A stretch of DNA of 30,753 nt from Microbacteriaceae bacterium (GCA_947486475.1 CANKTR010000010.1:1-30753), one strand, 5' to 3'; shown: positions 8,204 through 15,210, numbered from the stretch's first letter. The notes: generated by a model not told the origin, from the sequence alone. Translations and numbers: made by a program.

Positions 8204-9340
8204 ATGAGCGCCACACGACCCTGGGCCGTGGTTTTTGGCGGGCCGAGTCCCGAGCACGAGATTTCGATTCTCACGGGACTACAGGCCGAGCGTGTCTTGA
8301 CCGACGGCGGCGAGACGGTTCACACCATCTATTGGGCACCGTCGGGCGAGTGGTTCCTCGTGCCGAATGACACCGAGGCGAAGGACTACCTCGAGGGCGC
8401 GCCGAAGTTGGCCAAGCAGCTCGAGGTGCGACTCGCCCCCGACCCCGGTTTCTATGCCAAAAAATCTTTCGGCTCTGGCGCGCTCGACATCGTCGCCGCC
8501 CTGCTCTGTTTCCATGGCGGGATTGGTGAGGGCGGTGGAGCCGCCGCGATTTTCGACGCGATGGGCATCCCGGCGACTGGGTCGACGCTGTTCGCCGGCG
8601 CGGTCGGCATGGACAAACTCGCGTTTGGCGGAGTGATGGAAGCCGCGGGAATTCCCACTCTGCCCCGCCGTGCCGTCTCGGCAACGACCGACCCTGGTTA
8701 CGAGGGTCCGTACATCGTCAAGCCGCGATTCGGCGGTTCATCCATCGGTATCGAAATCGCAGACGACCTCGCGTCAGCGCGGGCACTCGCCGTCAACAGC
8801 CCGCACCTGAAAAACGGCGCTGTGCTCGAGCCGTACAAGCCGAATCTCGTCGATCTCAACATCGGCTTCCGCACCTTCCCCACCCTGGAATTGACTGACC
8901 TCGAAAAGCCGCTTCGCGGGGGCGAGGATTCCGGACTGTATTCGTATGCCGAGAAGTACCTCGCGGGTGGGGCCGGCTCGGATGCTGGGCTGTCGAGCGC
9001 CCCGCGCGAATTCCCGGCGAAGTATCCGGCAAAAATCCACGAGCGTGCGGCGGAACTCGCGCGCGCGGTCGCCGACGTCACGCGATTGACGGGCGTTGTT
9101 CGACTCGACCTGCTCCTCGACGAGAAGTCGGGCGAGCTCGTCGTGAACGAAGTGAACTCGATCCCCGGTGCACTGTCGCTCTACCTCTGGGCACCCAAGC
9201 ATCCGGCGCTGACGATTCTGCGCGACGCCCTGACCGAGGCGCGCGATCGTCGCGTCGTGTTCCCTCAAGCGGGACACGGTGGCGGAGTTGCTCTCCGGGC
9301 CGCTGGCGGTATTTCGGCCAAGCTCCTCGGCCTGAACTAG
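8204..9340 (+). CDS. divergent D-alanine--D-alanine ligase-like ATP-grasp enzyme
   Basis: A 378-residue ATP-grasp ligase of the Ddl type. Visible motifs are FGGPSPEHEIS at 11-21, HGGIGEGG at 104-111 (usually HGxxGEDG), MDK at 136-138, KPRFGGSSIG at 173-182, LYSYAEKY at 245-252 (usually YDYxxKY), the metal ligand Asp302 in RLDLLLD, and NEVNSIPG at 315-322 with Glu316 and Asn318. It is divergent: after NSIPG the usual F/M-T-xx-S stretch is ALSLYLWAPK, so the Ser that helps hold the second D-amino acid is not evident, and the EExIxGRE motif before the tyrosine loop is replaced by LEPYKPNLVDLNI. It lies where relatives carry canonical ddl. Either it is the organism's Ddl or it makes another dipeptide or ester for the MurF-like partner. 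The only nearby ribosome site is a weak GGGAA. Confidence 0.82.
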   Translation: MSATRPWAVVFGGPSPEHEISILTGLQAERVLTDGGETVHTIYWAPSGEWFLVPNDTEAKDYLEGAPKLAKQLEVRLAPDPGFYAKKSFGSGALDIVAALLCFHGGIGEGGGAAAIFDAMGIPATGSTLFAGAVGMDKLAFGGVMEAAGIPTLPRRAVSATTDPGYEGPYIVKPRFGGSSIGIEIADDLASARALAVNSPHLKNGAVLEPYKPNLVDLNIGFRTFPTLELTDLEKPLRGGEDSGLYSYAEKYLAGGAGSDAGLSSAPREFPAKYPAKIHERAAELARAVADVTRLTGVVRLDLLLDEKSGELVVNEVNSIPGALSLYLWAPKHPALTILRDALTEARDRRVVFPQAGHGGGVALRAAGGISAKLLGLN

Positions 9341-9442
9341 CCATCCACCCCATCCCATCCCATCCCATCCCATCCCATCCCATCCCATCCCATCCCATCC
9401 CATCCCATCCCATCCCATCCCATCCCATCCCATCCACCCCCC
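9341..9442. repeat. pentanucleotide microsatellite (CATCC)17 with G-quadruplex motif on the minus strand
   Basis: Seventeen perfect tandem CATCC units occupy 9351-9435, beginning 10 bases after the Ddl-like stop codon. They are flanked on both sides by degenerate CATCCAC copies and by C-runs of 4 and 6. On the minus strand each junction is GGG separated by AT, giving 18 consecutive G-runs, which fits the G3N1-7 quadruplex pattern several times over. Each unit is also the complement of GGATG. Minus-strand reading frames through the repeat (Gly-Met-Gly-Trp-Asp) are artefacts. The copy number is likely to vary between isolates. Confidence 0.97.
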
Positions 9443-9460
9443 GTTTTGGGTAACCAAAAC
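9443..9460. other. perfect 7-bp hairpin with GTAA loop
   Basis: GTTTTGG (9443-9449) and CCAAAAC (9454-9460) are exact inverted repeats around GTAA, a GNRA-type tetraloop. It sits directly after the CATCC array between convergent genes, so it may be part of a bidirectional termination region. Confidence 0.55.
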
Positions 9461-9472
9461 TGCGGATCCCGA

Positions 9473-9542
9473 CGTTTGTGGAAACGAAAACCCTCTCTGC
9501 GGTGGATAACACGGGAAACCGTCTATCCGGTTTCCACAAACG
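9473..9542. other. long nested hairpin with GAAA tetraloop and DnaA-box-like arms
   Basis: The outer arms 9473-9485 and 9530-9542 are exact 13-base inverted repeats. Inside, GGATA (9504-9508) pairs with TATCC (9524-9528), then ACGG (9511-9514) pairs with CCGT (9519-9522) around GAAA. Both outer arms contain TTTCCACA or its complement, and 9501-9509 read on the minus strand is TTATCCACC, each one base from a DnaA-box consensus. A third related copy, CGGTTTCCAAAAACG, follows at 9559-9573 and matches 9528-9542 at 14 of 15 bases. No coding potential is seen. Possible roles are a bidirectional terminator, a small structured RNA, or a DnaA-binding site cluster; none is proven. Confidence 0.6.
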
Positions 9543-9610
9543 CGGGATTTGAGCGAATCGGTTTCCAAAAACGTAATGGGAAGGAATCGAGTGAAATCGG
9601 GGCCGCTGAC

Positions 9611-10075
9611 TTAGTTGCCCAGGACGTCCGTCGCGTCAATACAGACGCGCAGCGGTTCGAGGGCTCCCACCGCGGTCGACAAATCCGACAGCACGGTAGT
9701 TCCGCTCACTGCGGTCGAATCGATGAGCACCTCGACCGCGGGGTTTCGCCCGTAGGTGGCGAACGTGAAGTTCGGGTCGGACGCGTCGTCGCGGAGCCAG
9801 TCCACGTCGTCCACGGTGAAACAGGGCAGTACCGACGGGCCGGTGTCCGGAAGGCCGCACCGCAGAATCACGGCGGCCGGGGTGCCCCACGCCGCGGTCG
9901 ACTGTGCGTTGGTTGAGCGGCGGTCGAGACCCGCAACGACGTCGGGCAGGCGCACCATGACCTCGGCGCACGCCGGATCGTTCGCGGCATCGGCAGGCTG
10001 GAGTGCAACGGCCCCCGCGCAACCGGAAAGCAGCCCGAGAAGGGCGAGGCTGGGGAAAAGGAGTCGTACACGCAT
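9611..10075 (-). CDS. DUF3515 lipoprotein
   Basis: A 154-residue exported protein of the DUF3515 family, found next to ddl/thiL in many actinobacteria including M. tuberculosis; its function is unknown. The N-terminus is a lipoprotein signal: MRVRLLFP, a hydrophobic stretch, then LLSGC with lipidated Cys19. Four further cysteines are visible in the mature part. The ATG at 10075 is chosen over an in-frame ATG at 10120 because only the shorter form gives a clean signal peptide, and a -10-like TAGCCT lies 7 bases before it. It is divergent from thiL with only 23 bases between the start codons, and convergent with the Ddl-like gene across the structured gap at 9341-9610. Confidence 0.88.
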   Translation of the reverse strand: MRVRLLFPSLALLGLLSGCAGAVALQPADAANDPACAEVMVRLPDVVAGLDRRSTNAQSTAAWGTPAAVILRCGLPDTGPSVLPCFTVDDVDWLRDDASDPNFTFATYGRNPAVEVLIDSTAVSGTTVLSDLSTAVGALEPLRVCIDATDVLGN

Positions 10076-10082
10076 CGCTTTC

Positions 10083-10088
10083 AGGCTA
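10083..10088 (-). promoter_or_regulatory. -10-like TAGCCT, leaderless-type promoter of the DUF3515 gene
   Basis: Read on the minus strand, TAGCCT lies 7 bases before the ATG at 10075. It shares two base pairs with the thiL -10-like element on the other strand. Confidence 0.5.
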
Positions 10089-10092
10089 CCGT
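10087..10092 (+). promoter_or_regulatory. -10-like TACCGT, leaderless-type promoter of thiL
   Basis: TACCGT lies 6 bases before the thiL GTG at 10099. It overlaps the opposing -10-like element at the self-complementary TA (10087-10088), so polymerase could occupy only one of the two at a time. Confidence 0.5.
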
Positions 10093-10098
10093 TGAACC

Positions 10099-11082
10099 GT
10101 GAACGCGACGGATGCCACAATCGGTGAAATCGGTGAGGGCGCTACTCTCGCCCGAATCTTCCCGATTCTGCCGACGTCCCGCCGCACCATCCTCGGTCCT
10201 GGCGACGATTGCGCGATTGTGACGGTTCCCGACGGGCGCGTCCCCGTCACGACCGATCTCATGATCGAGGGCCCCGATTTTCGCATCGGGCTGTCGACGG
10301 GTTACGACATCGGATGGAAGGCGTGTGCCACGAACCTCGCGGATATCGCGGCGATGGGGGCGACTCCAACGGCGCTCGTTGTTGGACTGGCGGCACCAGC
10401 CGAAACTACTGTTCGATTCGTCGAGGACATCGCTCGCGGTTTCCATGACGCCGCAACGGCCCTCGCACCTGGTTGTGGAGTGGTGGGCGGGGACTTGTCG
10501 AACGCGCCTCTCGTGATGCTCGCGGTCACGGCGCTCGGGGAGTTCGATGGCGTCGAGCCCGTCACCCGCTCGGGCGCGTCCATCGACAACGTTGTTGCTG
10601 TTGCGGGGCCTCTCGGCAACGCCAAGCGCGGTCTCGACATTCTCTTCGATCGCGCAGTAGCACCTGACGGAACCATTGACCCGGTTGCGGTGGCGGAGGC
10701 GTGGGCGTCCCATCCCGTGGACGTGGCCGCGCAATTGCGTCCCGATCCCCCGATTGCCGCCGGCCGCGCCGCCGCCCTGGCCGGGGCAACGGCGATGATG
10801 GATGTCAGCGATGGTCTCGTGTTGGACGCGCGTCGCATCGCCACAGCGAGCGGTGTCGCCATCGATTTCGATCTGTCTGCCGTGGGCGACATCGACGCCC
10901 TGACGGGCGGTGAGGACCACGCGATGTTGGCGTGCTTCCCGCTCAACGCAAAACTCCCAGTCGATTTCCGTGTCGTCGGCCGAGTCGCCCCGGGTGACGG
11001 GGTAATGGTCGACGGCGTGCCGTTCGATTCGCGCGGCGGGTGGGACCCGTTCGCGGATTATTCGGCGACGTCGAGCCAGTAA
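10099..11082 (+). CDS. thiL: thiamine-monophosphate kinase
   Basis: Phosphorylates thiamine monophosphate with ATP to the cofactor thiamine diphosphate, in the cytosol. The 327-residue product has AIR-synthase/PurM-like architecture. GPGDD at 33-37 and TTD at 51-53 supply metal and nucleotide-binding aspartates, NLADIAAMGA at 79-88 is the family signature, and VGGDLS and MDVSDGLVLD are the further conserved loops. GTG at 10099 is the start: it opens the conserved N-terminus (IGEIGEGATLARIFP) and a -10-like TACCGT is 6 bases upstream. There is no room for a TPP riboswitch in the 23-base upstream gap. The last 25 bases overlap the 3' end of rsmD on the other strand. Confidence 0.94.
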   Translation: MNATDATIGEIGEGATLARIFPILPTSRRTILGPGDDCAIVTVPDGRVPVTTDLMIEGPDFRIGLSTGYDIGWKACATNLADIAAMGATPTALVVGLAAPAETTVRFVEDIARGFHDAATALAPGCGVVGGDLSNAPLVMLAVTALGEFDGVEPVTRSGASIDNVVAVAGPLGNAKRGLDILFDRAVAPDGTIDPVAVAEAWASHPVDVAAQLRPDPPIAAGRAAALAGATAMMDVSDGLVLDARRIATASGVAIDFDLSAVGDIDALTGGEDHAMLACFPLNAKLPVDFRVVGRVAPGDGVMVDGVPFDSRGGWDPFADYSATSSQ

Positions 11083-11618
11083 ACCCGCGTCTCTCCATAA
11101 TCCTTGGGCGTGAGAACTCCGTAACCCACGGGCCACTCGGGTTCGGGGTCTCGGCTTGCACGTTCCACCGCGACGACGGCGTCCGGGGACAGCCGCGATA
11201 GCAACAGCGTCATCACCGTGAGGAGCGCCGCGTTGTCCATCTCATAGGGCGGGTCGATGAACACCGCATCCCACGTCTCGGCGCTCGCTCCGACAAACCC
11301 GGCGACGCTCGATCGGTGGACGCGTATCGAGCAGTTCGGGACGGCGGGGGCGACGAGCGCGGTGTTCTTGGACATCACCTTGACGGCCTTTTCCGAGTTG
11401 TCGACGAGATCGACGCGGGATGCGCCGCGGGACGCCGCCTCGAGCCCAACCGCCCCGCATCCCGCATACAGGTCGAGCACGCGAGCACCCGTAATCGTCG
11501 TGAGAGCGTCGAATCGCGAAAACACGGCTTCGCGTACGCGGTCGGCGGTCGGCCTAGTTCCCGTCGCCGGAACGGTGAGAGTGCGGCCACCGGCGGCCCC
11601 AGAGATAATTCGCGTCAC
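11058..11618 (-). CDS. rsmD: 16S rRNA (guanine(966)-N(2))-methyltransferase
   Basis: Methylates the 2-amino group of 16S rRNA G966 (E. coli numbering) during 30S assembly. The 186-residue product has typical RsmD features: MTRIISGAAGGR start, TRPTADRVREAVFS at 21-34, SAM-binding motif I LDLYAGCGAVGLE at 48-60, and the catalytic DPPY at 122-125. The GTG at 11618 starts exactly at the conserved N-terminus and has a -10-like TAACCT 6 bases upstream. It is divergent from recG and convergent with thiL, overlapping thiL by 25 bp (11058-11082). Confidence 0.94.
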   Translation of the reverse strand: MTRIISGAAGGRTLTVPATGTRPTADRVREAVFSRFDALTTITGARVLDLYAGCGAVGLEAASRGASRVDLVDNSEKAVKVMSKNTALVAPAVPNCSIRVHRSSVAGFVGASAETWDAVFIDPPYEMDNAALLTVMTLLLSRLSPDAVVAVERASRDPEPEWPVGYGVLTPKDYGETRVYWLDVAE

Positions 11619-11624
11619 GCCCCA

Positions 11625-11630
11625 AGGTTA
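11625..11630 (-). promoter_or_regulatory. -10-like TAACCT, leaderless-type promoter of rsmD
   Basis: On the minus strand TAACCT is 6 bases before the GTG at 11618, with no Shine-Dalgarno sequence between. Confidence 0.5.
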
Positions 11631-11672
11631 GCGACCGGCGGCCCAATCACGGAAAGCTAGTCTGAGCGGGGG

Positions 11673-11678
11673 TAGCGT
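11673..11678 (+). promoter_or_regulatory. -10-like TAGCGT, leaderless-type promoter of recG
   Basis: TAGCGT is 6 bases before the recG GTG at 11685. The divergent rsmD hexamer is 42 bases away. Confidence 0.5.
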
Positions 11679-11684
11679 AAAACC

Positions 11685-13832
11685 GTGACCGAAACCGCCG
11701 CGCTCCTCGACACCCCGCTTCCGCGGGTCATCGGCGACCGCACGGCGAAGGCGCTGACCAAGGCCTTCGGGTTCGACACGGTCGGTGGGCTTCTCGGCCA
11801 TTATCCGCGGCGCTACGCGGAACGCGGCGAACTGACGGCGCTCGATTCTCTTCCGCTCGACGAGTCGGTCACGATCGTCGCCGAAGTCGTTCGGGTCAAC
11901 AATCGACCGATGAACGGCCGAAAGGGTTCGCTTCTCGAAATCGTGATTTCGGACGGGACTGGAACTCTGTCGCTGACGTTCTTTAACCAGGCGTGGCGGG
12001 CGAACGCTCTGCACCGAGGCGTGCGCGGAATCTTTGCGGGCAAGGTCGGGGAATTCCGCGGACAGCGACAATTGACGCATCCCGACTACGAATTGTTTGA
12101 TGAGGACGAGAACGTCTCGGACGAGGTCGCCGAGCTGTGGGCGAAGACGCCCATCCCGATTTACCCCGCGACGAGCACGGTCGCGTCCTGGCAAATCGCC
12201 AAAGCGCTGGGTGTTGTCCTCGACGTCCTCCCCGAATTGGATGACCCCGTGCCCAACTCGGTTCAGAACGACCGCGGGCTCATGTCGTTGACCGAGGCGA
12301 TCCGTGCGATTCATCGTCCGACCGACCACGGCGAGTGGCGGACGGCGCGCGAGACGCTTCGATTCCACGAGGCGTTCTTGGTTCAAACCGCGTTGCTGCG
12401 CGACCGGCTTCGCGCCGCCGAGGCGGTGTCGATGCCCAGAACTCCGGGGGCTCTTCGCGCCCAGTTTGATTTGGCGTTGCCGTTCGAGTTGACGACCGAC
12501 CAATCGACGGTGGGCGCCGAGATCGACGAGGACATGGCTCGCGCTCGGCCGATGAATCGTCTCGTTCAGGGCGAGGTTGGCTCTGGAAAGACGCTCGTTG
12601 CTATCCGTGCGATGCTCACCGCTATCGAGGACGGCGGGCAGGCAGCTCTGATTGCTCCAACGGAAGTCCTGGCAACCCAGCACGCACGCTCGATCGCCGC
12701 CACTCTGGGAGCCCTCGCCGAGGGATTGAATCCGACCCTCCTCGTCGGCAGTCTTCCGGCGGCACAGAAAAAACGTGCTCAACTCGCGGTTGCGAGCGGC
12801 TCGGCCAGACTTGTCATTGGCACTCACGCACTGCTCGCCGACGCGGTGACCTTCAACGAACTCGCGCTCGTCGTCGTGGACGAACAGCACCGCTTCGGAG
12901 TAGAGCAACGCGACACTCTTAAACGCAAAGGCAATTCGCCGCACGTCCTCGTTCTCACCGCCACTCCGATTCCGCGCACGGTCGCGATGACGGTGTTCGG
13001 TGACCTTGATATCTCGACGATTCGAACCCTGCCAGCTGGTCGCGCGCCGATCACCTCACACGTGGTTCCACTCGTCGACCACCCGGCGTGGATTTCCCGC
13101 GTCTGGACGCGGCTGGGTGAAGAAATCGACGCCGGTCGGCAGGGCTTCGTCGTGTGCTCAGCGATTGACGCAACGACCTCTGACGGTGACGCCGATGTGG
13201 TGGACGGCATTCCCGCCGCAGCACCGCGCGCCAGCGTGACGGAAATTTTGCCCGTCGTTCGCGCCGCGCTTCCCGGTCGCCGGGTCGAGATGATTCACGG
13301 ACGTCTGTCTGGTGACGAGAAGGACGCCGCCATGACCGCATTTGCTGCTGGCGAGATTGATGTTCTCGTGGCGACAACGGTCATCGAGGTCGGTGTCGAC
13401 GTCGCCAACGCCTCGACGATGGTTGTCCTCGACGCCGACCGATTCGGCGTGAGTCAGTTGCACCAACTTCGCGGCCGTGTCGGTCGCGGCGGTATCCCCG
13501 GTTTGGCGCTGTTCGTGACCTACGCCGACGAGAGCACGCTGGCTCGCGATCGCGTCGAGGCGGTGGCATCGACACTCGACGGCTTCGAACTCGCCCAGAA
13601 GGACCTCGAGTTGCGTCGCGAGGGTGACGTGTTGGGCGAGAGCCAGTCGGGAGGTCGCAGCGGACTCGTCCTCGTCCGAGTGACGGTGGACGGTCCGGTG
13701 ATCGAGGCGGCGCGCACCCACGCACAGGCGGTTCTCGACGTCGATCCGACCCTCGATGTGCACACGGCGTTGCGCGATGCGCTGGATCGTCGCTTGTCTC
13801 AACGTGAGAGGGAATTCCTCGCCAAGAACTGA
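11685..13832 (+). CDS. recG: ATP-dependent DNA helicase RecG
   Basis: Double-strand DNA translocase that regresses stalled replication forks and branch-migrates Holliday junctions. The 715-residue product has an N-terminal OB-fold wedge domain (about residues 60-140), then superfamily 2 motor domains: Walker A GEVGSGKT at 296-303, LIAPTEVLA, Walker B DEQH at 399-402, TATPIPRT at 425-432, and in the second motor domain [14 protein letters not shown] and [15 protein letters not shown] at 11685 begins a RecG-like N-terminus and has a -10-like TAGCGT 6 bases before it with no ribosome binding site. coaD follows after a 31-base gap carrying its own promoter-like hexamer. Confidence 0.97.
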   Translation: MTETAALLDTPLPRVIGDRTAKALTKAFGFDTVGGLLGHYPRRYAERGELTALDSLPLDESVTIVAEVVRVNNRPMNGRKGSLLEIVISDGTGTLSLTFFNQAWRANALHRGVRGIFAGKVGEFRGQRQLTHPDYELFDEDENVSDEVAELWAKTPIPIYPATSTVASWQIAKALGVVLDVLPELDDPVPNSVQNDRGLMSLTEAIRAIHRPTDHGEWRTARETLRFHEAFLVQTALLRDRLRAAEAVSMPRTPGALRAQFDLALPFELTTDQSTVGAEIDEDMARARPMNRLVQGEVGSGKTLVAIRAMLTAIEDGGQAALIAPTEVLATQHARSIAATLGALAEGLNPTLLVGSLPAAQKKRAQLAVASGSARLVIGTHALLADAVTFNELALVVVDEQHRFGVEQRDTLKRKGNSPHVLVLTATPIPRTVAMTVFGDLDISTIRTLPAGRAPITSHVVPLVDHPAWISRVWTRLGEEIDAGRQGFVVCSAIDATTSDGDADVVDGIPAAAPRASVTEILPVVRAALPGRRVEMIHGRLSGDEKDAAMTAFAAGEIDVLVATTVIEVGVDVANASTMVVLDADRFGVSQLHQLRGRVGRGGIPGLALFVTYADESTLARDRVEAVASTLDGFELAQKDLELRREGDVLGESQSGGRSGLVLVRVTVDGPVIEAARTHAQAVLDVDPTLDVHTALRDALDRRLSQREREFLAKN

Positions 13833-13851
13833 CATCGGCGCCTCACGCGAT

Positions 13852-13857
13852 TACGCT
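13852..13857 (+). promoter_or_regulatory. -10-like TACGCT, leaderless-type promoter of coaD
   Basis: TACGCT is 6 bases before the coaD ATG at 13864. The same hexamer at the same spacing occurs before yceD. Confidence 0.5.
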
Positions 13858-13863
13858 GGTAAC

Positions 13864-14355
13864 ATGACGTCGCTTGCCGTGGTTCCCGGTTCGTTCGACC
13901 CCGTCACTCTGGGTCACCTCGATGTCGTTGAGCGCGCGCGCAACCTTTTTGACGAAGTCCACGTCGTCGTCGTGCACAACCCCGCGAAGTCTGCACTGCT
14001 TCCGGTCGCGCGTCGTGTCGAACTCATCGAACAATCTCTCGCCGACGCGCGAATATCTGACCGCGTTACCGTCACGAGTTGGAGCGTCGGGCTGCTGGTC
14101 GATTACTGCCAGGAAGTCGGCGCGAACGCGATCGTCAAGGGAATTCGCACCGAGGTGGATGTCACCTACGAAACACCGATGGCCATCGTCAACCGCGACC
14201 TCGCCGGAATCGAAACCGTATTCGTGTTACCGAACCCCGCGCACAGCCACGTATCGTCGTCGCTCGTCCGACAGGTCGCGGCGCTGGGCGGCGATGTCTC
14301 TCCGTACGTTCCTGGCGCCGTCTCGGCGTTCATGAATTCGGCGGACTATTCGTAG
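13864..14355 (+). CDS. coaD: phosphopantetheine adenylyltransferase
   Basis: Transfers AMP from ATP to 4'-phosphopantetheine, the penultimate step of coenzyme A synthesis. The 163-residue product matches the family size. [13 protein letters not shown] at 8-20 contains the nucleotidyltransferase T/HxGH-type motif ending at His18, and [13 protein letters not shown] near residue 130 is the second ATP-binding signature. ATG at 13864 is favoured over an upstream in-frame start at 13756, which lies inside recG. The neighbourhood recG-coaD-yceD-rpmF is conserved in actinobacteria. Confidence 0.97.
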   Translation: MTSLAVVPGSFDPVTLGHLDVVERARNLFDEVHVVVVHNPAKSALLPVARRVELIEQSLADARISDRVTVTSWSVGLLVDYCQEVGANAIVKGIRTEVDVTYETPMAIVNRDLAGIETVFVLPNPAHSHVSSSLVRQVAALGGDVSPYVPGAVSAFMNSADYS

Positions 14356-14376
14356 CGTTTCATCGGGTTCGGGCGT

Positions 14377-14382
14377 TACGCT
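14377..14382 (+). promoter_or_regulatory. -10-like TACGCT, leaderless-type promoter of yceD
   Basis: TACGCT is 6 bases before the GTG at 14389, with no Shine-Dalgarno sequence between them. Confidence 0.5.
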
Positions 14383-14388
14383 TTAACA

Positions 14389-14946
14389 GTGAAGACCTCG
14401 TCCTCAAACCCCTTCCACATCAATGTTTTTGATGTGTCTCAGCGCATCGGTGAAGACCGTGAAAAGCACCTCGAATTCCCCGCACCGCACCGTTTGGGTG
14501 AGGGAGTCGCCTCGGTCCTCGAGGGGACCGTCATTGTGATGGATGTCCGCCTCGAAGGCCTCCACGACGGAATTTTGGTATCCGCCGAGGTCGAAACGAC
14601 CGCGGATGCCGAGTGCGTTCGCTGCCTCGACCCGATCACGGTCCCGGTCGAAGTGGAAATTCAGGAACTTTTCGCGTATTCTCCTACGGAGGAACTCGAG
14701 TTTTCGGTTCACGATAATCACGTGGATTGTGAACCGCTTGTTCGAGACGCGGTGGTGTTAGAACTACCGTTCCAACCACTGTGCGACGAGGACTGTCTGG
14801 GGCTCGATCCGGAAACGGGCGACAAGCTGATGGAAGCCCGTTCGACCGATTCACCGTACATCGATCCACGATGGGCGGCCCTGGAGGCCTTGGCTTCTGA
14901 CGACACGACCACGGCCAGCAAACCGGCCGCCAAAAAGAGGAAATAA
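14389..14946 (+). CDS. YceD family protein (DUF177)
   Basis: A 185-residue DUF177/YceD protein. This family is encoded directly before rpmF in most bacteria; in plants and E. coli it is tied to 23S rRNA accumulation, so a role in large-subunit biogenesis is likely (family knowledge). Visible features are the central ECVRCLDPI block, the acidic beta-rich core, and the [10 protein letters not shown] cysteine pair near residue 135; these four cysteines could bind metal. The C-terminus ends in a lysine-rich tail, PAAKKRK. The start is GTG 14389, with a -10-like TACGCT 6 bases upstream. rpmF begins 2 bases after the stop and takes its ribosome binding site (GAGGAA) from the end of this gene. Confidence 0.92.
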   Translation: MKTSSSNPFHINVFDVSQRIGEDREKHLEFPAPHRLGEGVASVLEGTVIVMDVRLEGLHDGILVSAEVETTADAECVRCLDPITVPVEVEIQELFAYSPTEELEFSVHDNHVDCEPLVRDAVVLELPFQPLCDEDCLGLDPETGDKLMEARSTDSPYIDPRWAALEALASDDTTTASKPAAKKRK

Positions 14947-14948
14947 TC

Positions 14949-15152
14949 ATGGCAGTTCCCAAGCGCAAACAGTCGCGTTCCAACACGCGCTCTCGTCGTT
15001 CGCAGTGGAAGGCTGAACTCCCCACGCTCGTCAAGACCGTTGAGAACGGCAAGACCGTCTACAGCCTCCCGCACCGCGCGAAGGTTGTCACCGATTCCGT
15101 CGGCACTGCACTCTTCATGGAGTACAAGGGCCGCAAGGTCGCCGACGTCTAA
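14949..15152 (+). CDS. rpmF: 50S ribosomal protein L32
   Basis: Small large-subunit ribosomal protein of 67 residues beginning [20 protein letters not shown], the classic bL32 start. It contains no cysteine at all, so it is the zinc-independent form. The Shine-Dalgarno GAGGAA overlaps the end of yceD, and the gap is 2 bases, so the two are cotranscribed. It is followed by a strong hairpin (15166-15200) before rnc. Confidence 0.97.
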   Translation: MAVPKRKQSRSNTRSRRSQWKAELPTLVKTVENGKTVYSLPHRAKVVTDSVGTALFMEYKGRKVADV

Positions 15153-15165
15153 GTCTTTGTGAACG

Positions 15166-15200
15166 ACAGCGCGTCAGGACGTTAGGTTCCGACGCGCTGT
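15166..15200 (+). promoter_or_regulatory. 10-bp hairpin between rpmF and rnc, in the rnc leader
   Basis: ACAGCGCGTC (15166-15175) and GACGCGCTGT (15191-15200) pair perfectly; after a bulged A, GGA (15177-15179) can pair with TCC (15188-15190). The hairpin ends 10 bases before the rnc ATG. The following TCTCATTCTC is not a T-run, so an efficient intrinsic terminator is doubtful. RNase III genes are often autoregulated by cleavage of a leader stem, which this could be. Confidence 0.55.
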
Positions 15201-15210
15201 TCTCATTCTC

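Noticed and set aside
9341..9442. CRISPR-like or attachment-site repeat
   Set aside because: Units are 5 bases with no spacers, and no cas or integrase gene is nearby; it is a simple microsatellite.
9473..9542. Integron attC site or terminal repeats of a small transposon
   Set aside because: The arms lack the attC core pattern, no target-site duplication is visible and no transposase or integrase is present.
8774..9568. Minus-strand frames of 153 and 264 codons with Gly-Met-Gly-Trp-Asp repeats
   Set aside because: The repeat peptide is only the translation of the CATCC array; the rest is antisense to the Ddl-like gene and resembles no family.
10076..10098. TPP riboswitch before thiL
   Set aside because: Only 23 bases separate thiL from the divergent gene, too few for the roughly 100-base aptamer, and the start looks leaderless.
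15166..15200. Classic intrinsic terminator after rpmF
   Set aside because: The stem is good but no T-run follows, and rnc starts 10 bases later, so I call it a leader hairpin.
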